Shown here: positions 51,934-59,112 of the stretch, piece by piece
Layout of the letters: each line of letters begins with the position of its first letter
Numbering within the stretch: the stretch's first letter is position 1
Assembly (NCBI GenBank): GCA_016711505.1
Contig: JADJSV010000002.1
Location: 186,001 to 250,000, forward strand
Origin: Bacteroidota bacterium
GTDB lineage: Bacteria; Bacteroidota; Bacteroidia; AKYH767-A; 2013-40CM-41-45
Length of the DNA stretch: 64,000 bases
Direction of reading: 5' to 3'
Position numbers and translations under genes: made by a program
Notes under the pieces: model-generated
The model's database searches: none
Seen by the model: only the letters and a program-made list of their open reading frames with translations
What the model was told of the DNA's origin: nothing

Positions 51934-52160
51934 TTACTTCTCGTTTTTTTTAACATCAATAATTTCCGCCTTAGGCTCCTTTATCCTAATGTTTTCGAAC
52001 CCATATGGTTTAATAAGTTTATACACTCCTATGATTGCTAGGACAACAACTGCTGTACCAATGACAATTTGGATTTTACTAAATTGTCTAGGATTGAACG
52101 GTACCGGAATCTGAGATATCGGTGTCCGTATAATTTTATAATATCAGAATAGTTTATCAT
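51934..52160 (-). pseudogene. Small single-span membrane protein, one frameshift
   Basis: From the ATG at 52160 the frame reads M-I-N-Y-S-D-I-I-K; adding one A to the AAAA near 52135 continues as I-R-T-P-I-S-Q-I-P-V-P-F-N-P-R, a membrane helix (I-V-I-G-T-A-V-V-V-L-A-I-I-G-V), and a charged tail ending K-K-N-E-K. The result is a coherent 75-residue single-span protein. The ATG lies 1 bp after the stop of the next gene upstream, so it belongs to the same operon. Function unknown. Confidence 0.55.
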
Positions 52161-52161
52161 T

Positions 52162-52614
52162 TTATATAGTTTTTTTGTGAATTAAAATTACGTCTGGTTT
52201 TACTAAGAAGGTTTCGTATTCCCCGTATACTACACACTGAATATTTAAGCGAGAATTAAATGGAAATCTATAAGTATATGCAGAGAAGTTGAAACCGAAC
52301 TTTTGAAGTTCTTGGATCTGATAATGATTTCCTTCTGGTTTAAGCATTAAAGAATCTAGAATTTTTTTATTTGATTCTAAAATATCTTTGGTTGCATCTT
52401 TATTATATTCTTCTTGTACCGGATGTGGCTGTTGCTTTTTTACTGCTCTATGAGTTGCATTATAAAAGTCCTGATAACATTTGTTGGAACAATAATCTCT
52501 TCCTTTATTATAAACCATGTGAGGTTTTTTGCAAGCAGGGCAAACTCTATAGTTTGGTGAATCTGGATCTAGCTTTATTTGTCTAGAGTCCTTGTTAAAC
52601 TTCTTATCGTCCAT
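52162..52614 (-). CDS. Zinc-ribbon protein of the island end
   Basis: A 150-residue protein with a treble-clef-like zinc motif: C-P-A-C-K-K-P-H (about 25-32) and Y-C-S-N-K-C-Y (about 41-47), followed by a coiled, polar middle and a beta-rich end (C-V-V-Y-G-E-Y-E-T-F-L). The ATG at 52614 is preferred over a TTG 6 bases before it. The start overlaps the HTH gene by 11 bases. Probably DNA- or RNA-binding; part of the element's core module. Confidence 0.65.
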   Translation of the reverse strand: MDDKKFNKDSRQIKLDPDSPNYRVCPACKKPHMVYNKGRDYCSNKCYQDFYNATHRAVKKQQPHPVQEEYNKDATKDILESNKKILDSLMLKPEGNHYQIQELQKFGFNFSAYTYRFPFNSRLNIQCVVYGEYETFLVKPDVILIHKKTI

Positions 52615-52915
52615 TTTCAATTATTTCTTCTTTAGTTTTAATACGCTTTCCATTGATCCATTCTTCAATAATTTCAAGATCAAACATCAATACCTTTCCA
52701 ACTTTTGAATGAGGAATGTATCGCTTATATACCCATCCATAGATAGTCGCTTTAGGCCAGCCATATAATTGACACAATTTTTCTATATTCACTTTCCTAG
52801 TTGATTCGGGGCGGTTAAAAGAATTAAGAATTGTAGAATCCAATTTATTTTGGATAATAGCTTCCAGTTGTTCTACACTGAGATCAATGATTCTAATATT
52901 CGAGTAGCCTGACAT
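52604..52915 (-). CDS. Excisionase-like HTH protein
   Basis: A 103-residue protein with a winged helix-turn-helix of the MerR/excisionase kind: L-C-Q-L-Y-G-W-P-K-A-T-I-Y-G-W-V (about 47-62), then Y-I-P-H-S-K-V-G-K-V-L-M-F (about 65-77; the wing) and E-I-I-E-E-W-I (last helix). Such proteins guide the direction of tyrosine-recombinase reactions (Xis) or regulate small elements. Its place near the tRNA-side attachment site fits. Overlaps the zinc-ribbon gene. Confidence 0.7.
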   Translation of the reverse strand: MSGYSNIRIIDLSVEQLEAIIQNKLDSTILNSFNRPESTRKVNIEKLCQLYGWPKATIYGWVYKRYIPHSKVGKVLMFDLEIIEEWINGKRIKTKEEIIENGR

Positions 52916-52968
52916 GGCTCAAGATTAAGAACAATAAAAGGTCACAAAAAAGTACTTTTACAAGTACC

Positions 52969-53388
52969 TTAAAAATTTAACATTTCAATTAATCCTGGGA
53001 TTGGCTTAGCAGTGGGCGCATTCGCAGATGAAATACTTTTATGAACATAATTTTCAGTTAGTTCGATTATCTCATTTCTTTTCTGCCCTTTAAAATACCT
53101 GCAAATCCACGATTCTAAATTCTTCTTCGAATTCAAGATCAGATTTTTGTGGTGAAGTCTGTGGAATGCATCTAAAAGTTTGATGCAGGGTGCTTGAAAA
53201 CTTAATGGATTTTCAATTGGATTCCCTTTCAAAAGCATTTCAAGGACTTCGTGTTCCTTAGAATCAAAATATGGTTTTAAAAGAGCATGAAATTTTGGAA
53301 GAAAATGTTCATTGATTGCAATTTCTTTAAAAACATAACTATCGACCTCGTTTTGGTCTTTGCTCCTTTTTGAATCAACCCAATTCAT
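52969..53388 (-). CDS. Unknown protein of the island end
   Basis: A 139-residue helical protein with no recognised domain. Features: acidic and aromatic N-terminal half (F-H-A-L-L-K-P-Y-F), a later C-R-Y-F-K-G-Q-K-R-N-E-I segment and a Pro/Ala-rich end. Proteins of this kind often lie between an excisionase-like gene and the attachment site in Bacteroidota elements. It is 14 bp downstream of the next unknown gene. Confidence 0.55.
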   Translation of the reverse strand: MNWVDSKRSKDQNEVDSYVFKEIAINEHFLPKFHALLKPYFDSKEHEVLEMLLKGNPIENPLSFQAPCIKLLDAFHRLHHKNLILNSKKNLESWICRYFKGQKRNEIIELTENYVHKSISSANAPTAKPIPGLIEMLNF

Positions 53389-53402
53389 TATTGCTTGTCT
53401 TC

Positions 53403-53816
53403 TTAAAATGCACTCATGAAAACAATTTTGCAGACTTTGTCATAAACTCCATATTGAATCATTCCAACAAACTCAATTTTATCTTTTGCATAATAATTTC
53501 CTTCAAACGCAGTAAAATGATAGTCTAAATAGGAATTGATTTTAAATACATCAATTATTGCAAGCTGAATCTGAAGAAACACGTGATACATAGTAGATCT
53601 TGGATCAATCAGAATGGGAAGCAATCTTTCCGTATTATGCTTATAAATAATTCCATTTGGTTCAGCATACAGAGGTCCTTGAAAATCTAAAATGCTAATC
53701 AAACTTTCACATTTGCTCTTCACTTTTAGATTGGTTGCTGAGGTAGATAATTCTAATAATCTCTTTCTTATTGACGAGAGATTTAGATCATATATGTGAA
53801 ATTCAATTTTGGCCAT
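53403..53816 (-). CDS. Unknown protein next to the tRNA-side attachment site
   Basis: A 137-residue protein, mostly helical, with an aromatic-rich C-terminal half (Y-L-D-Y-H-F-T-A-F-E-G-N-Y-Y). No domain recognised. First gene of the reverse-strand run at the right island end; about 125 bp separate it from the 3' end of tRNA-Val. It may belong to the element's replication or excision functions. Confidence 0.55.
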   Translation of the reverse strand: MAKIEFHIYDLNLSSIRKRLLELSTSATNLKVKSKCESLISILDFQGPLYAEPNGIIYKHNTERLLPILIDPRSTMYHVFLQIQLAIIDVFKINSYLDYHFTAFEGNYYAKDKIEFVGMIQYGVYDKVCKIVFMSAF

Positions 53817-53904
53817 TATTAATATTTTATTGAAGAAAAGAAAAAAAATAGAGTTTAGAAAATCAAAAATGTTTAAACCATGTTTAAACCACCTTAAAAA
53901 GAAA

Positions 53905-53930
53905 AAGCCTCTACATCTCTGTAAAGGCTT
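53905..53930 (-). terminator. Terminator of tRNA-Val, brought in by the island
   Basis: AAGCCT and AGGCTT form the base, TACA and TGTA the upper stem, with one mismatch between them. On the minus strand it is followed by a T-rich run. It lies about 13 bp beyond the 3' end of tRNA-Val and replaces the one now at 15249-15281. Confidence 0.75.
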
Positions 53931-53939
53931 GATTTCTAA

Positions 53940-53986
53940 AGTGTGGGAGCTACAGGGTTCGAACCTGTGACCCTCTGCTTGTAAGG
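53940..53986. repeat. Right attachment-site repeat within tRNA-Val
   Basis: Exact 47-base copy of 15289-15335; forms the 3' part of the complete tRNA-Val gene. Confidence 0.95.
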
Positions 53987-54018
53987 CAGATGCTCTGAAC
54001 CAGCTGAGCTAAGCTCCC
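53944..54018 (-). tRNA. tRNA-Val (anticodon TAC)
   Basis: Reads GGGAGCTTAGCTCAGCTGG from the 5' end. Acceptor GGGAGCT/AGCTCCC pairs fully; D-arm has GCTC/GAGC; anticodon stem TCTGC/GCAGA with loop CTTACAA gives anticodon TAC; T-arm has GGTTCGAACC. The 3' CCA is not encoded (discriminator A followed by CAC). The 3' half is the integration target of the island. The fragment at 15289-15335 is the displaced copy. Confidence 0.97.
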
Positions 54019-54056
54019 CTTTTCAAAGAAAAAAGCACTTTTTTTCTTTGGGATGG

Positions 54057-54087
54057 CAAATATAGAGGATTTTTTTCGCTGAACAAG
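54057..54087 (-). promoter_or_regulatory. Promoter of tRNA-Val
   Basis: On the minus strand: CTTG (-33 region, 54084-54087), 19 bases, TATATTTG (-7 region, TAnnTTTG, 54057-54064), about 40 bp before the tRNA 5' end. A small A/T hairpin (54024-54050) lies in between. Confidence 0.7.
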
Positions 54088-54140
54088 AATTCAAATCGAA
54101 ATAAGTGAAAAAATGTGGTCTTTTATGGGTTTTGGCTCAT

Positions 54141-54170
54141 TTTGAAAGAGTTAATAATGGCATATGTTTT
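54141..54170 (+). promoter_or_regulatory. Possible promoter of the BrkB-family gene
   Basis: TTTG (54141-54144), 18 bases, TATGTTTT (54163-54170; one base from TAnnTTTG), 61 bp before the ATG. Confidence 0.45.
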
Positions 54171-54231
54171 TAGTTTTTAAAAGGACAATATCTCATTTGA
54201 AATAAGCATATCCCAAAATGGAAAATAGTTT

Positions 54232-55131
54232 ATGAAGTATAACGTAAAATCTCTCTTCAAAATCTTTAAAACCGCCGCCAAAGAATGGTGGTCAAAAGAT
54301 CCCTTCAAAGAAAGTGCTGTGATCGCTTACTACGCGATCTTCTCTTTGCCCGGATTGTTAGTGTTGATCTTAACTGTTGCCGGATATTTATATGGTCAGG
54401 ACGATATTAACAACAAATTATCTGATCAGATTGCATCAACGATGGGACAGGATACTGCTGTCCAGGTTAGTGAAATGATTGAAAAAGCGCGAGCGACCGG
54501 TAGTTCGGTCTGGGCAACCATTATTGGAATTGTAACAATTATTGTCGGAGCAACCGGAGTATTTGCACAATTTCAGAAATCGCTCAACATTATCTGGGAA
54601 GTAAAAGCAGACGAATCCAAATCAGGTATACTTTCGTTGATTAAAGTGCGGTTGTTTTCTTTTGGCTTAATTATATCTGTCGCATTTATCCTCGTAATTT
54701 CTTTAGTTGTATCAACATTGCTTGCAGCATTTGGTGGTTGGTTGCAAAGTAATTTTTCAGAAACATTGCTAGTGATAGTGCAGATTCTGAATGTAATTAT
54801 TTCACTTTCCATTCTTGCGTTAATTTTTTCACTAATGTTTAAATTTTTCCCTGATGCAAAAATAAAATGGCGCCATGTTTGGGTGGGTTCATTTGTAACA
54901 GCAATACTTTTTGAGTTGGGAAAATTCGGATTGAGTTTATATTTCGGAAAAGCCAGTCCTGAATCGGGATATGGAGCCGCAGGTTCAATTATATTAATTC
55001 TGCTTTGGGTGAGTTATTCATCCATGATCGTATTTCTCGGAGCTGAATTTACCAGAGCGTTTGCAAATTATTATGACGGCGATATTCCTGCAGATAAAAA
55101 TGCTGTTAAAGATAACGGCAGACAAAAATAA
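54232..55131 (+). CDS. YihY/BrkB-family inner-membrane protein
   Basis: A 299-residue membrane protein with about six spans. Family marks: K-E-W-W-S-K-D-P-F-K-E-S-A-V-I-A-Y-Y-A-I-F-S-L-P (start, about 17), G-A-T-G-V-F-A-Q-F-Q-K-S-L-N-x-I-W (about 103), G-S-F-V-T-A-I-L-F-E-L-G-K (about 219), and Y-G-A-A-G-S-I-I-L-I-L-L-W-V-S-Y-S-S (about 247). Function of the family is unsettled. Intact, alone, followed by a strong hairpin. Lies just outside the island. Confidence 0.9.
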   Translation: MKYNVKSLFKIFKTAAKEWWSKDPFKESAVIAYYAIFSLPGLLVLILTVAGYLYGQDDINNKLSDQIASTMGQDTAVQVSEMIEKARATGSSVWATIIGIVTIIVGATGVFAQFQKSLNIIWEVKADESKSGILSLIKVRLFSFGLIISVAFILVISLVVSTLLAAFGGWLQSNFSETLLVIVQILNVIISLSILALIFSLMFKFFPDAKIKWRHVWVGSFVTAILFELGKFGLSLYFGKASPESGYGAAGSIILILLWVSYSSMIVFLGAEFTRAFANYYDGDIPADKNAVKDNGRQK

Positions 55132-55158
55132 TCAGCATCTGAAATACATAACAGTTGG

Positions 55159-55195
55159 CAATTAAGATAAAAAAATATTTTTTTTATCTTAATTG
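55159..55195. terminator. Hairpin terminator
   Basis: CAATTAAGATAAAAAAA and TTTTTTTATCTTAATTG are exact reverse complements with a 3-base loop, 28 bp after the BrkB-family stop. Confidence 0.85.
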
Positions 55196-55221
55196 ACCTT
55201 TGACCTTTAAGCCCTCATCAC

Positions 55222-55252
55222 TTTGATTTTCAGCTTTTAATCACTACTTTTG
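55222..55252 (+). promoter_or_regulatory. Consensus Bacteroidota promoter
   Basis: TTTG (55222-55225), exactly 19 bases, TACTTTTG (55245-55252): a full match to the TTTG / TAnnTTTG consensus, 66 bp before the ATG of the J-domain/KTSC gene. Confidence 0.85.
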
Positions 55253-55318
55253 CAAGCCTTTTAAAATAAGAAGTAGATTATTTGTTCAAAAAGGGCATAT
55301 TTAAAACAAAGAGAAGAA

Positions 55319-55780
55319 ATGAAACGCATCATCGAAAGCCGTAAACTATTAAATGCCGATAAAACAACCGATCTGGCTAACCTTAAATTGATCTACAGAA
55401 ATCTGATCAAAGAATGGCATCCTGATAAATTTCAGGATGGCGATGCGAAAAAAGAGGAAGCTGCGTTAACGAGTAAAAATATAATTGAAGCATACCATCT
55501 TTTAGTAAGTGTGAATCCTGAAACACATGCTTTGAATTCTGAATCGTATGCAAATACGATCAACAATTCAGGCATTGATGATTTCACTTATAAAGGACAA
55601 ACGCTGAAAGTTACTTTTCATGATGGTAGTGTGTATGAATATTTCGGTGTGCCGAATAATGTCTATACTAAATTTCTGAATTCACCCGGACAGTCACGTT
55701 TTGCAAGACGACATATCTTTAATGAATATCTTCATAGAAATGTTATTAAAGCATCAGTTGCTGTTGAAGAACTGGTTTAA
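55319..55780 (+). CDS. J-domain-like plus KTSC domain protein
   Basis: A 153-residue two-domain protein. Residues 1-60 resemble a DnaJ J-domain: Y-R-N-L-I-K-E-W-H-P-D-K-F with the H-P-D motif that stimulates Hsp70 ATPase. Residues 90-150 are a KTSC domain (Y-K-G-Q-T-L-K-V-T-F-H-D-G-S-V-Y-E-Y-F-G-V-P; F-L-N-S-P-G-Q-S), a small fold named after the C-terminus of a lysyl-tRNA synthetase group. It may recruit DnaK to a nucleic-acid or ribosome-related partner; the role is inferred. Single gene with its own consensus promoter and a hairpin after it. Confidence 0.85.
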   Translation: MKRIIESRKLLNADKTTDLANLKLIYRNLIKEWHPDKFQDGDAKKEEAALTSKNIIEAYHLLVSVNPETHALNSESYANTINNSGIDDFTYKGQTLKVTFHDGSVYEYFGVPNNVYTKFLNSPGQSRFARRHIFNEYLHRNVIKASVAVEELV

Positions 55781-55803
55781 TAATAAAATCGATTAAAGTG
55801 TTT

Positions 55804-55841
55804 AAGGGGTTTAAGATGTTTCAGGACATTTTAAGCCCCTT
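55804..55841. terminator. Imperfect hairpin terminator
   Basis: AAGGGGTTTAAGATG pairs with CATTTTAAGCCCCTT (G-T pairs in two places), 24 bp after the J-domain/KTSC stop. Confidence 0.7.
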
Positions 55842-55873
55842 GACTTTATCTAACATGCAATAAATAAATCAAT

Positions 55874-57031
55874 ATGTCATTTTCCGATTTAGGAATCTCT
55901 TCCCGATTAATAAAGAAACTCTCTGAGCAAAATTACACTCAGCCTTATCCGATACAACGCGAAACAATTCCTGCGATATTGAGTGGAAAAGATATTTTGG
56001 GAATTTCTCCAACAGGTTCGGGAAAGACGGCGGGATATGTACTTCCAATTTTAATGAGCTTACATGAAAATGTTATTTCAAAAAACAGGCATGTCAAAGT
56101 ACTCGTAATAGTTCCTACCCGTGAGTTAGCTATTCAGGTAAAAGAAGTATTTGAAACTTTTGGTTCTGCAATGATGAATCCTGTTAAGTCACTTGCAGTT
56201 TATGGTGGTGTTTCCATCAATCCGCAAATGATGGCAATGAATAATGTCGATGTTTTAGTAGCGACACCGGGCCGATTACTGGAGCTTGTTGATTCAAATG
56301 CAGTTCATCTTTCTGAAGTGAATACACTCGTTCTTGATGAAGCTGATAAAATGCTGAATCAGGGTTTTGAAATCGAGATGAACAGGATACTTGATCTATT
56401 GCCACGCAAGAGACAGAATCTTTTGTTCTCTGCAACATTAAGTGAAGATCTTGAACCGATCAAAAGAGTTTTGTTAAAAGACCCTGTGATCTGTAAGATC
56501 GCTAATGCTGAAAATACTGAAGAGAATTTTAATCTTGATCTTATTCGTCAGCTTGGATATTTTGTGAGTGAAGAAAGAAAAGGTCCATTGTTGCGATATC
56601 TAATTAAGAAGAATGAAATGAAACAAGTTCTTGTTTTCACTTCATCTGTTTTTGAAGCTGATAAAGTCACTGACAAACTCCGCAAGAATGGTATCGATGC
56701 AGCAGCAATGCATAGCAAAAAAAGTCAGGGCGCGCGGACTGATGCTTTGTCACGATTTAAGGATGGGAAACTAAATGTTCTTGTCGCAACAGATCTGATC
56801 TCCCGCGGAATCGACATCGCTTTTTTACCACACGTGATCAACTACGAATTGCCGCGTTCACCGAAAGATTATGTTCACCGTATTGGTCGCACCGGCCGTG
56901 CAGAAAATCCCGGTGAAGCAATTACGTTTGTTACTCCTGCGGATTCACATCATTTCAGGGTAATTCAGAAAAAAATGGGGAAATGGGTGACAATGATCGA
57001 TAGTGAACCGATCGACCTGTTAGGAAATTAG
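55874..57031 (+). CDS. DEAD-box RNA helicase
   Basis: ATP-dependent RNA helicase, 385 residues, core domains only with no long C-terminal extension. Motifs in order: Q motif (Y-P-I-Q-R, about 25), Walker A S-P-T-G-S-G-K-T (about 45), P-T-R-E-L-A (about 78), T-P-G-R-L (about 132), D-E-A-D (about 157), S-A-T (about 190), L-V-A-T-D-L-I-S-R-G-I-D (about 300) and H-R-I-G-R-T-G-R (about 336). Typically acts in ribosome assembly or mRNA handling. Intact. Confidence 0.95.
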   Translation: MSFSDLGISSRLIKKLSEQNYTQPYPIQRETIPAILSGKDILGISPTGSGKTAGYVLPILMSLHENVISKNRHVKVLVIVPTRELAIQVKEVFETFGSAMMNPVKSLAVYGGVSINPQMMAMNNVDVLVATPGRLLELVDSNAVHLSEVNTLVLDEADKMLNQGFEIEMNRILDLLPRKRQNLLFSATLSEDLEPIKRVLLKDPVICKIANAENTEENFNLDLIRQLGYFVSEERKGPLLRYLIKKNEMKQVLVFTSSVFEADKVTDKLRKNGIDAAAMHSKKSQGARTDALSRFKDGKLNVLVATDLISRGIDIAFLPHVINYELPRSPKDYVHRIGRTGRAENPGEAITFVTPADSHHFRVIQKKMGKWVTMIDSEPIDLLGN

Positions 57032-57117
57032 CATTATATTTTTTTATGCAGTCTAATATTGATTGAGGAAATCCAATATATTTGGTTTCGGTCTTTCATT
57101 TTTAAACTAAGCGGCTA

Positions 57118-59112
57118 ATGATTTCCTGTATCAAAACTCTTTTGTTTTTTACCCTGACGTTTGTAACAATCAATGTTACTGCTCAGAATGGATACACACT
57201 TCTGGATTCTTGCTACGAAAATTCTAATGGTTATGTAGAATTCACCAGAACTTTCTTGGTTACAAAAGATAGCGGAAGTTTTCATGTTGAACAATTCAAA
57301 CGGGAATTGGATTCAGTATGGACAACGACAGATACTACTGCAGTTGTATTGTGCAACATTCTTACATCTCAGGACAATTTTGGACGAGTTTTAGAAACGA
57401 ATTATTATCTGAATGATTCATTAAACTGGAATATTTCCAGACGTACAACATTTGGTTATGATTCGAATAATCATTTAACAGACAGTGTAGTACAGGTTGA
57501 TTCGTCAAATGTACTTGTAAATTCCTATTCTTGGCACAGAGAATTTGATTCATTTGGGAATTTGATATTGAAAGAAACGAAGCATTGGAGTAGTGGGCAA
57601 TGGTTAAATAATAGCAGAGAAGAATGGTATTTTGATGTTATGGGAAGAGACACACTTCATGTAAACTTTGCCGGAGATTCTTTAAACTGGCTTCCATATG
57701 CGCAGATGAGAAGAATATTTGATTCGAATGGAATCATTGACAGTATGAGTTATTCCTGGGATGGTACAAGTTGGAATAATCAACATAGAAATCAATTTTC
57801 TTATCAGGCAGCACTTCAAGACACTTTGGAATTGTCATTTAATGGAAATGGAATTTTATGGGATAGTTCTACTGCTATTCGTAAAACTTATGATTCATTT
57901 GGAAATAGAACCAATAGTATACAACAGAATTTTGTCAGTTCGGTATGGGAAAATTATTTTAAAGCAATTTATACTTATGATTTAAGTAATAGAGTTGTTC
58001 TTGAAACAAGAATGATCTGGGCTGATAGTTTGTGGGAAAATTCAAATCAAACTATTTTTACTTATTCCGGAATTGATGCAGTTGACAGAGTTTATCAGCT
58101 TTGGGTTGATACAGTGTGGGTGTGCGAATCTTTCACGTACAATGATTATACTTATGGCCAGGAAGTTTCCGGTGTATTCGGAGGAGGAGATTGCAATTCA
58201 AGAAATATTGATTCAGATGAGACACGTAGATATGATAGCCAAGGCCATTTGATTTATTCTGCTACTGATGGCCATGCTGGCCAAAGTCAGGGATCGACCC
58301 GATATTACTATGAAGAAGACTTTTTGTATCTGGTACAAAATCACTCAACTTCTATGGGGGGATTGACACATGATTTAGAATGTTATTATTATAAACCTCT
58401 AACAATTACTTTCGCTAATTTCAATTTTGAGATTTGCAGTGGTGATTCTTTATCTATAAATATTAACGGTGGAGTCGAGCCATACACGATAAGATGGTAC
58501 ATAAACGATTCTCTTGAAACTAATCCATCCTCTGATCCGACTTTATTTTTTCCGGAAGTAAGTGGAGAGTATAGTGTTTTGGTTTCAGATTCATTGAATA
58601 ACTATTTCACACAATCAATCCCTGTCGATGTTAGCGTGGGTGTAGAATTAGGAATGGATAAAATTGTGTGTTCAGATGCCCTTGTTTCATTAGCTGCCGG
58701 GCAGTTTGAAACTTATGTGTGGCAGGATGGAAGCACAGATTCATTATTCATAGCTTCCAGTCCGGCTCAGCTTGCTGATACCATTGAATACTGGGTTGAA
58801 GTAACAGATTCTTCAGGATGTATCAGCAGGGATTCAGTGTCCGTTGTTTTTGAAATTTGTATTGGTGTAGATGAACTATCAGATAAATTGACGCAAGTAT
58901 TTCCTAATCCGGTTTTGAGTGGTGAAGAATTTACAATTAAAGGAACTGTAAAAGCAGATAGAATAACACTGGCTAATCTGTCAGGAGAAATTGTGCAAGA
59001 GTTGAACATTGATAATTCAGGAATTTATAAACTTGAATTGGAGCCGGGAATTTATTTTCTTACCATTTATACAAATGAAAAAATGGTTGTTCAAAAATTA
59101 ATTATACTCTGA
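57118..59112 (+). CDS. Large T9SS-sorted surface protein with YD-like repeats
   Basis: A 664-residue exported protein. Signal peptide ends N-V-T-A-Q. The middle has imperfect repeats of about 40-55 residues with an aromatic-Asp start (F-D-S-F-G-N-L, F-D-S-N-G-I-I, Y-D-S-F-G-N-R, Y-D-L-S-N-R-V), reminiscent of RHS/YD repeats. A beta-sandwich-like part follows (G-V-E-P-Y-T-I-R-W, about 455; G-S-T-D-S-L-F, about 540), then a sorting domain (V-F-P-N-P-V). It overlaps the next, similar gene by one base (TGATG). Function unknown; adhesion or scaffold is possible. Confidence 0.8.
   Translation: MISCIKTLLFFTLTFVTINVTAQNGYTLLDSCYENSNGYVEFTRTFLVTKDSGSFHVEQFKRELDSVWTTTDTTAVVLCNILTSQDNFGRVLETNYYLNDSLNWNISRRTTFGYDSNNHLTDSVVQVDSSNVLVNSYSWHREFDSFGNLILKETKHWSSGQWLNNSREEWYFDVMGRDTLHVNFAGDSLNWLPYAQMRRIFDSNGIIDSMSYSWDGTSWNNQHRNQFSYQAALQDTLELSFNGNGILWDSSTAIRKTYDSFGNRTNSIQQNFVSSVWENYFKAIYTYDLSNRVVLETRMIWADSLWENSNQTIFTYSGIDAVDRVYQLWVDTVWVCESFTYNDYTYGQEVSGVFGGGDCNSRNIDSDETRRYDSQGHLIYSATDGHAGQSQGSTRYYYEEDFLYLVQNHSTSMGGLTHDLECYYYKPLTITFANFNFEICSGDSLSININGGVEPYTIRWYINDSLETNPSSDPTLFFPEVSGEYSVLVSDSLNNYFTQSIPVDVSVGVELGMDKIVCSDALVSLAAGQFETYVWQDGSTDSLFIASSPAQLADTIEYWVEVTDSSGCISRDSVSVVFEICIGVDELSDKLTQVFPNPVLSGEEFTIKGTVKADRITLANLSGEIVQELNIDNSGIYKLELEPGIYFLTIYTNEKMVVQKLIIL

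Larger units (their letters stand above)
15289..53986. mobile_element. 38.7-kb metal-resistance genomic island integrated at tRNA-Val
   Basis: Bounded by the exact 47-bp direct repeats of tRNA-Val. A tyrosine recombinase gene starts 147 bp inside the left repeat and an excisionase-like HTH gene with small unknown genes lies inside the right repeat. The cargo is copper/silver and zinc/cadmium/cobalt resistance, surface proteins and a type IIG restriction-modification gene. No conjugation (tra), relaxase or replication gene was recognised, so it is not a self-transmissible ICE as seen; it may be an integrative element mobilised in trans, or a decayed one. Intact tRNA-Val is linked to the right side. 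Confidence 0.85.

Noticed and set aside
15289..53986. Integrative conjugative element
   Set aside because: No relaxase, coupling protein, TraG/VirB4 or other conjugation gene was recognised inside the boundaries.
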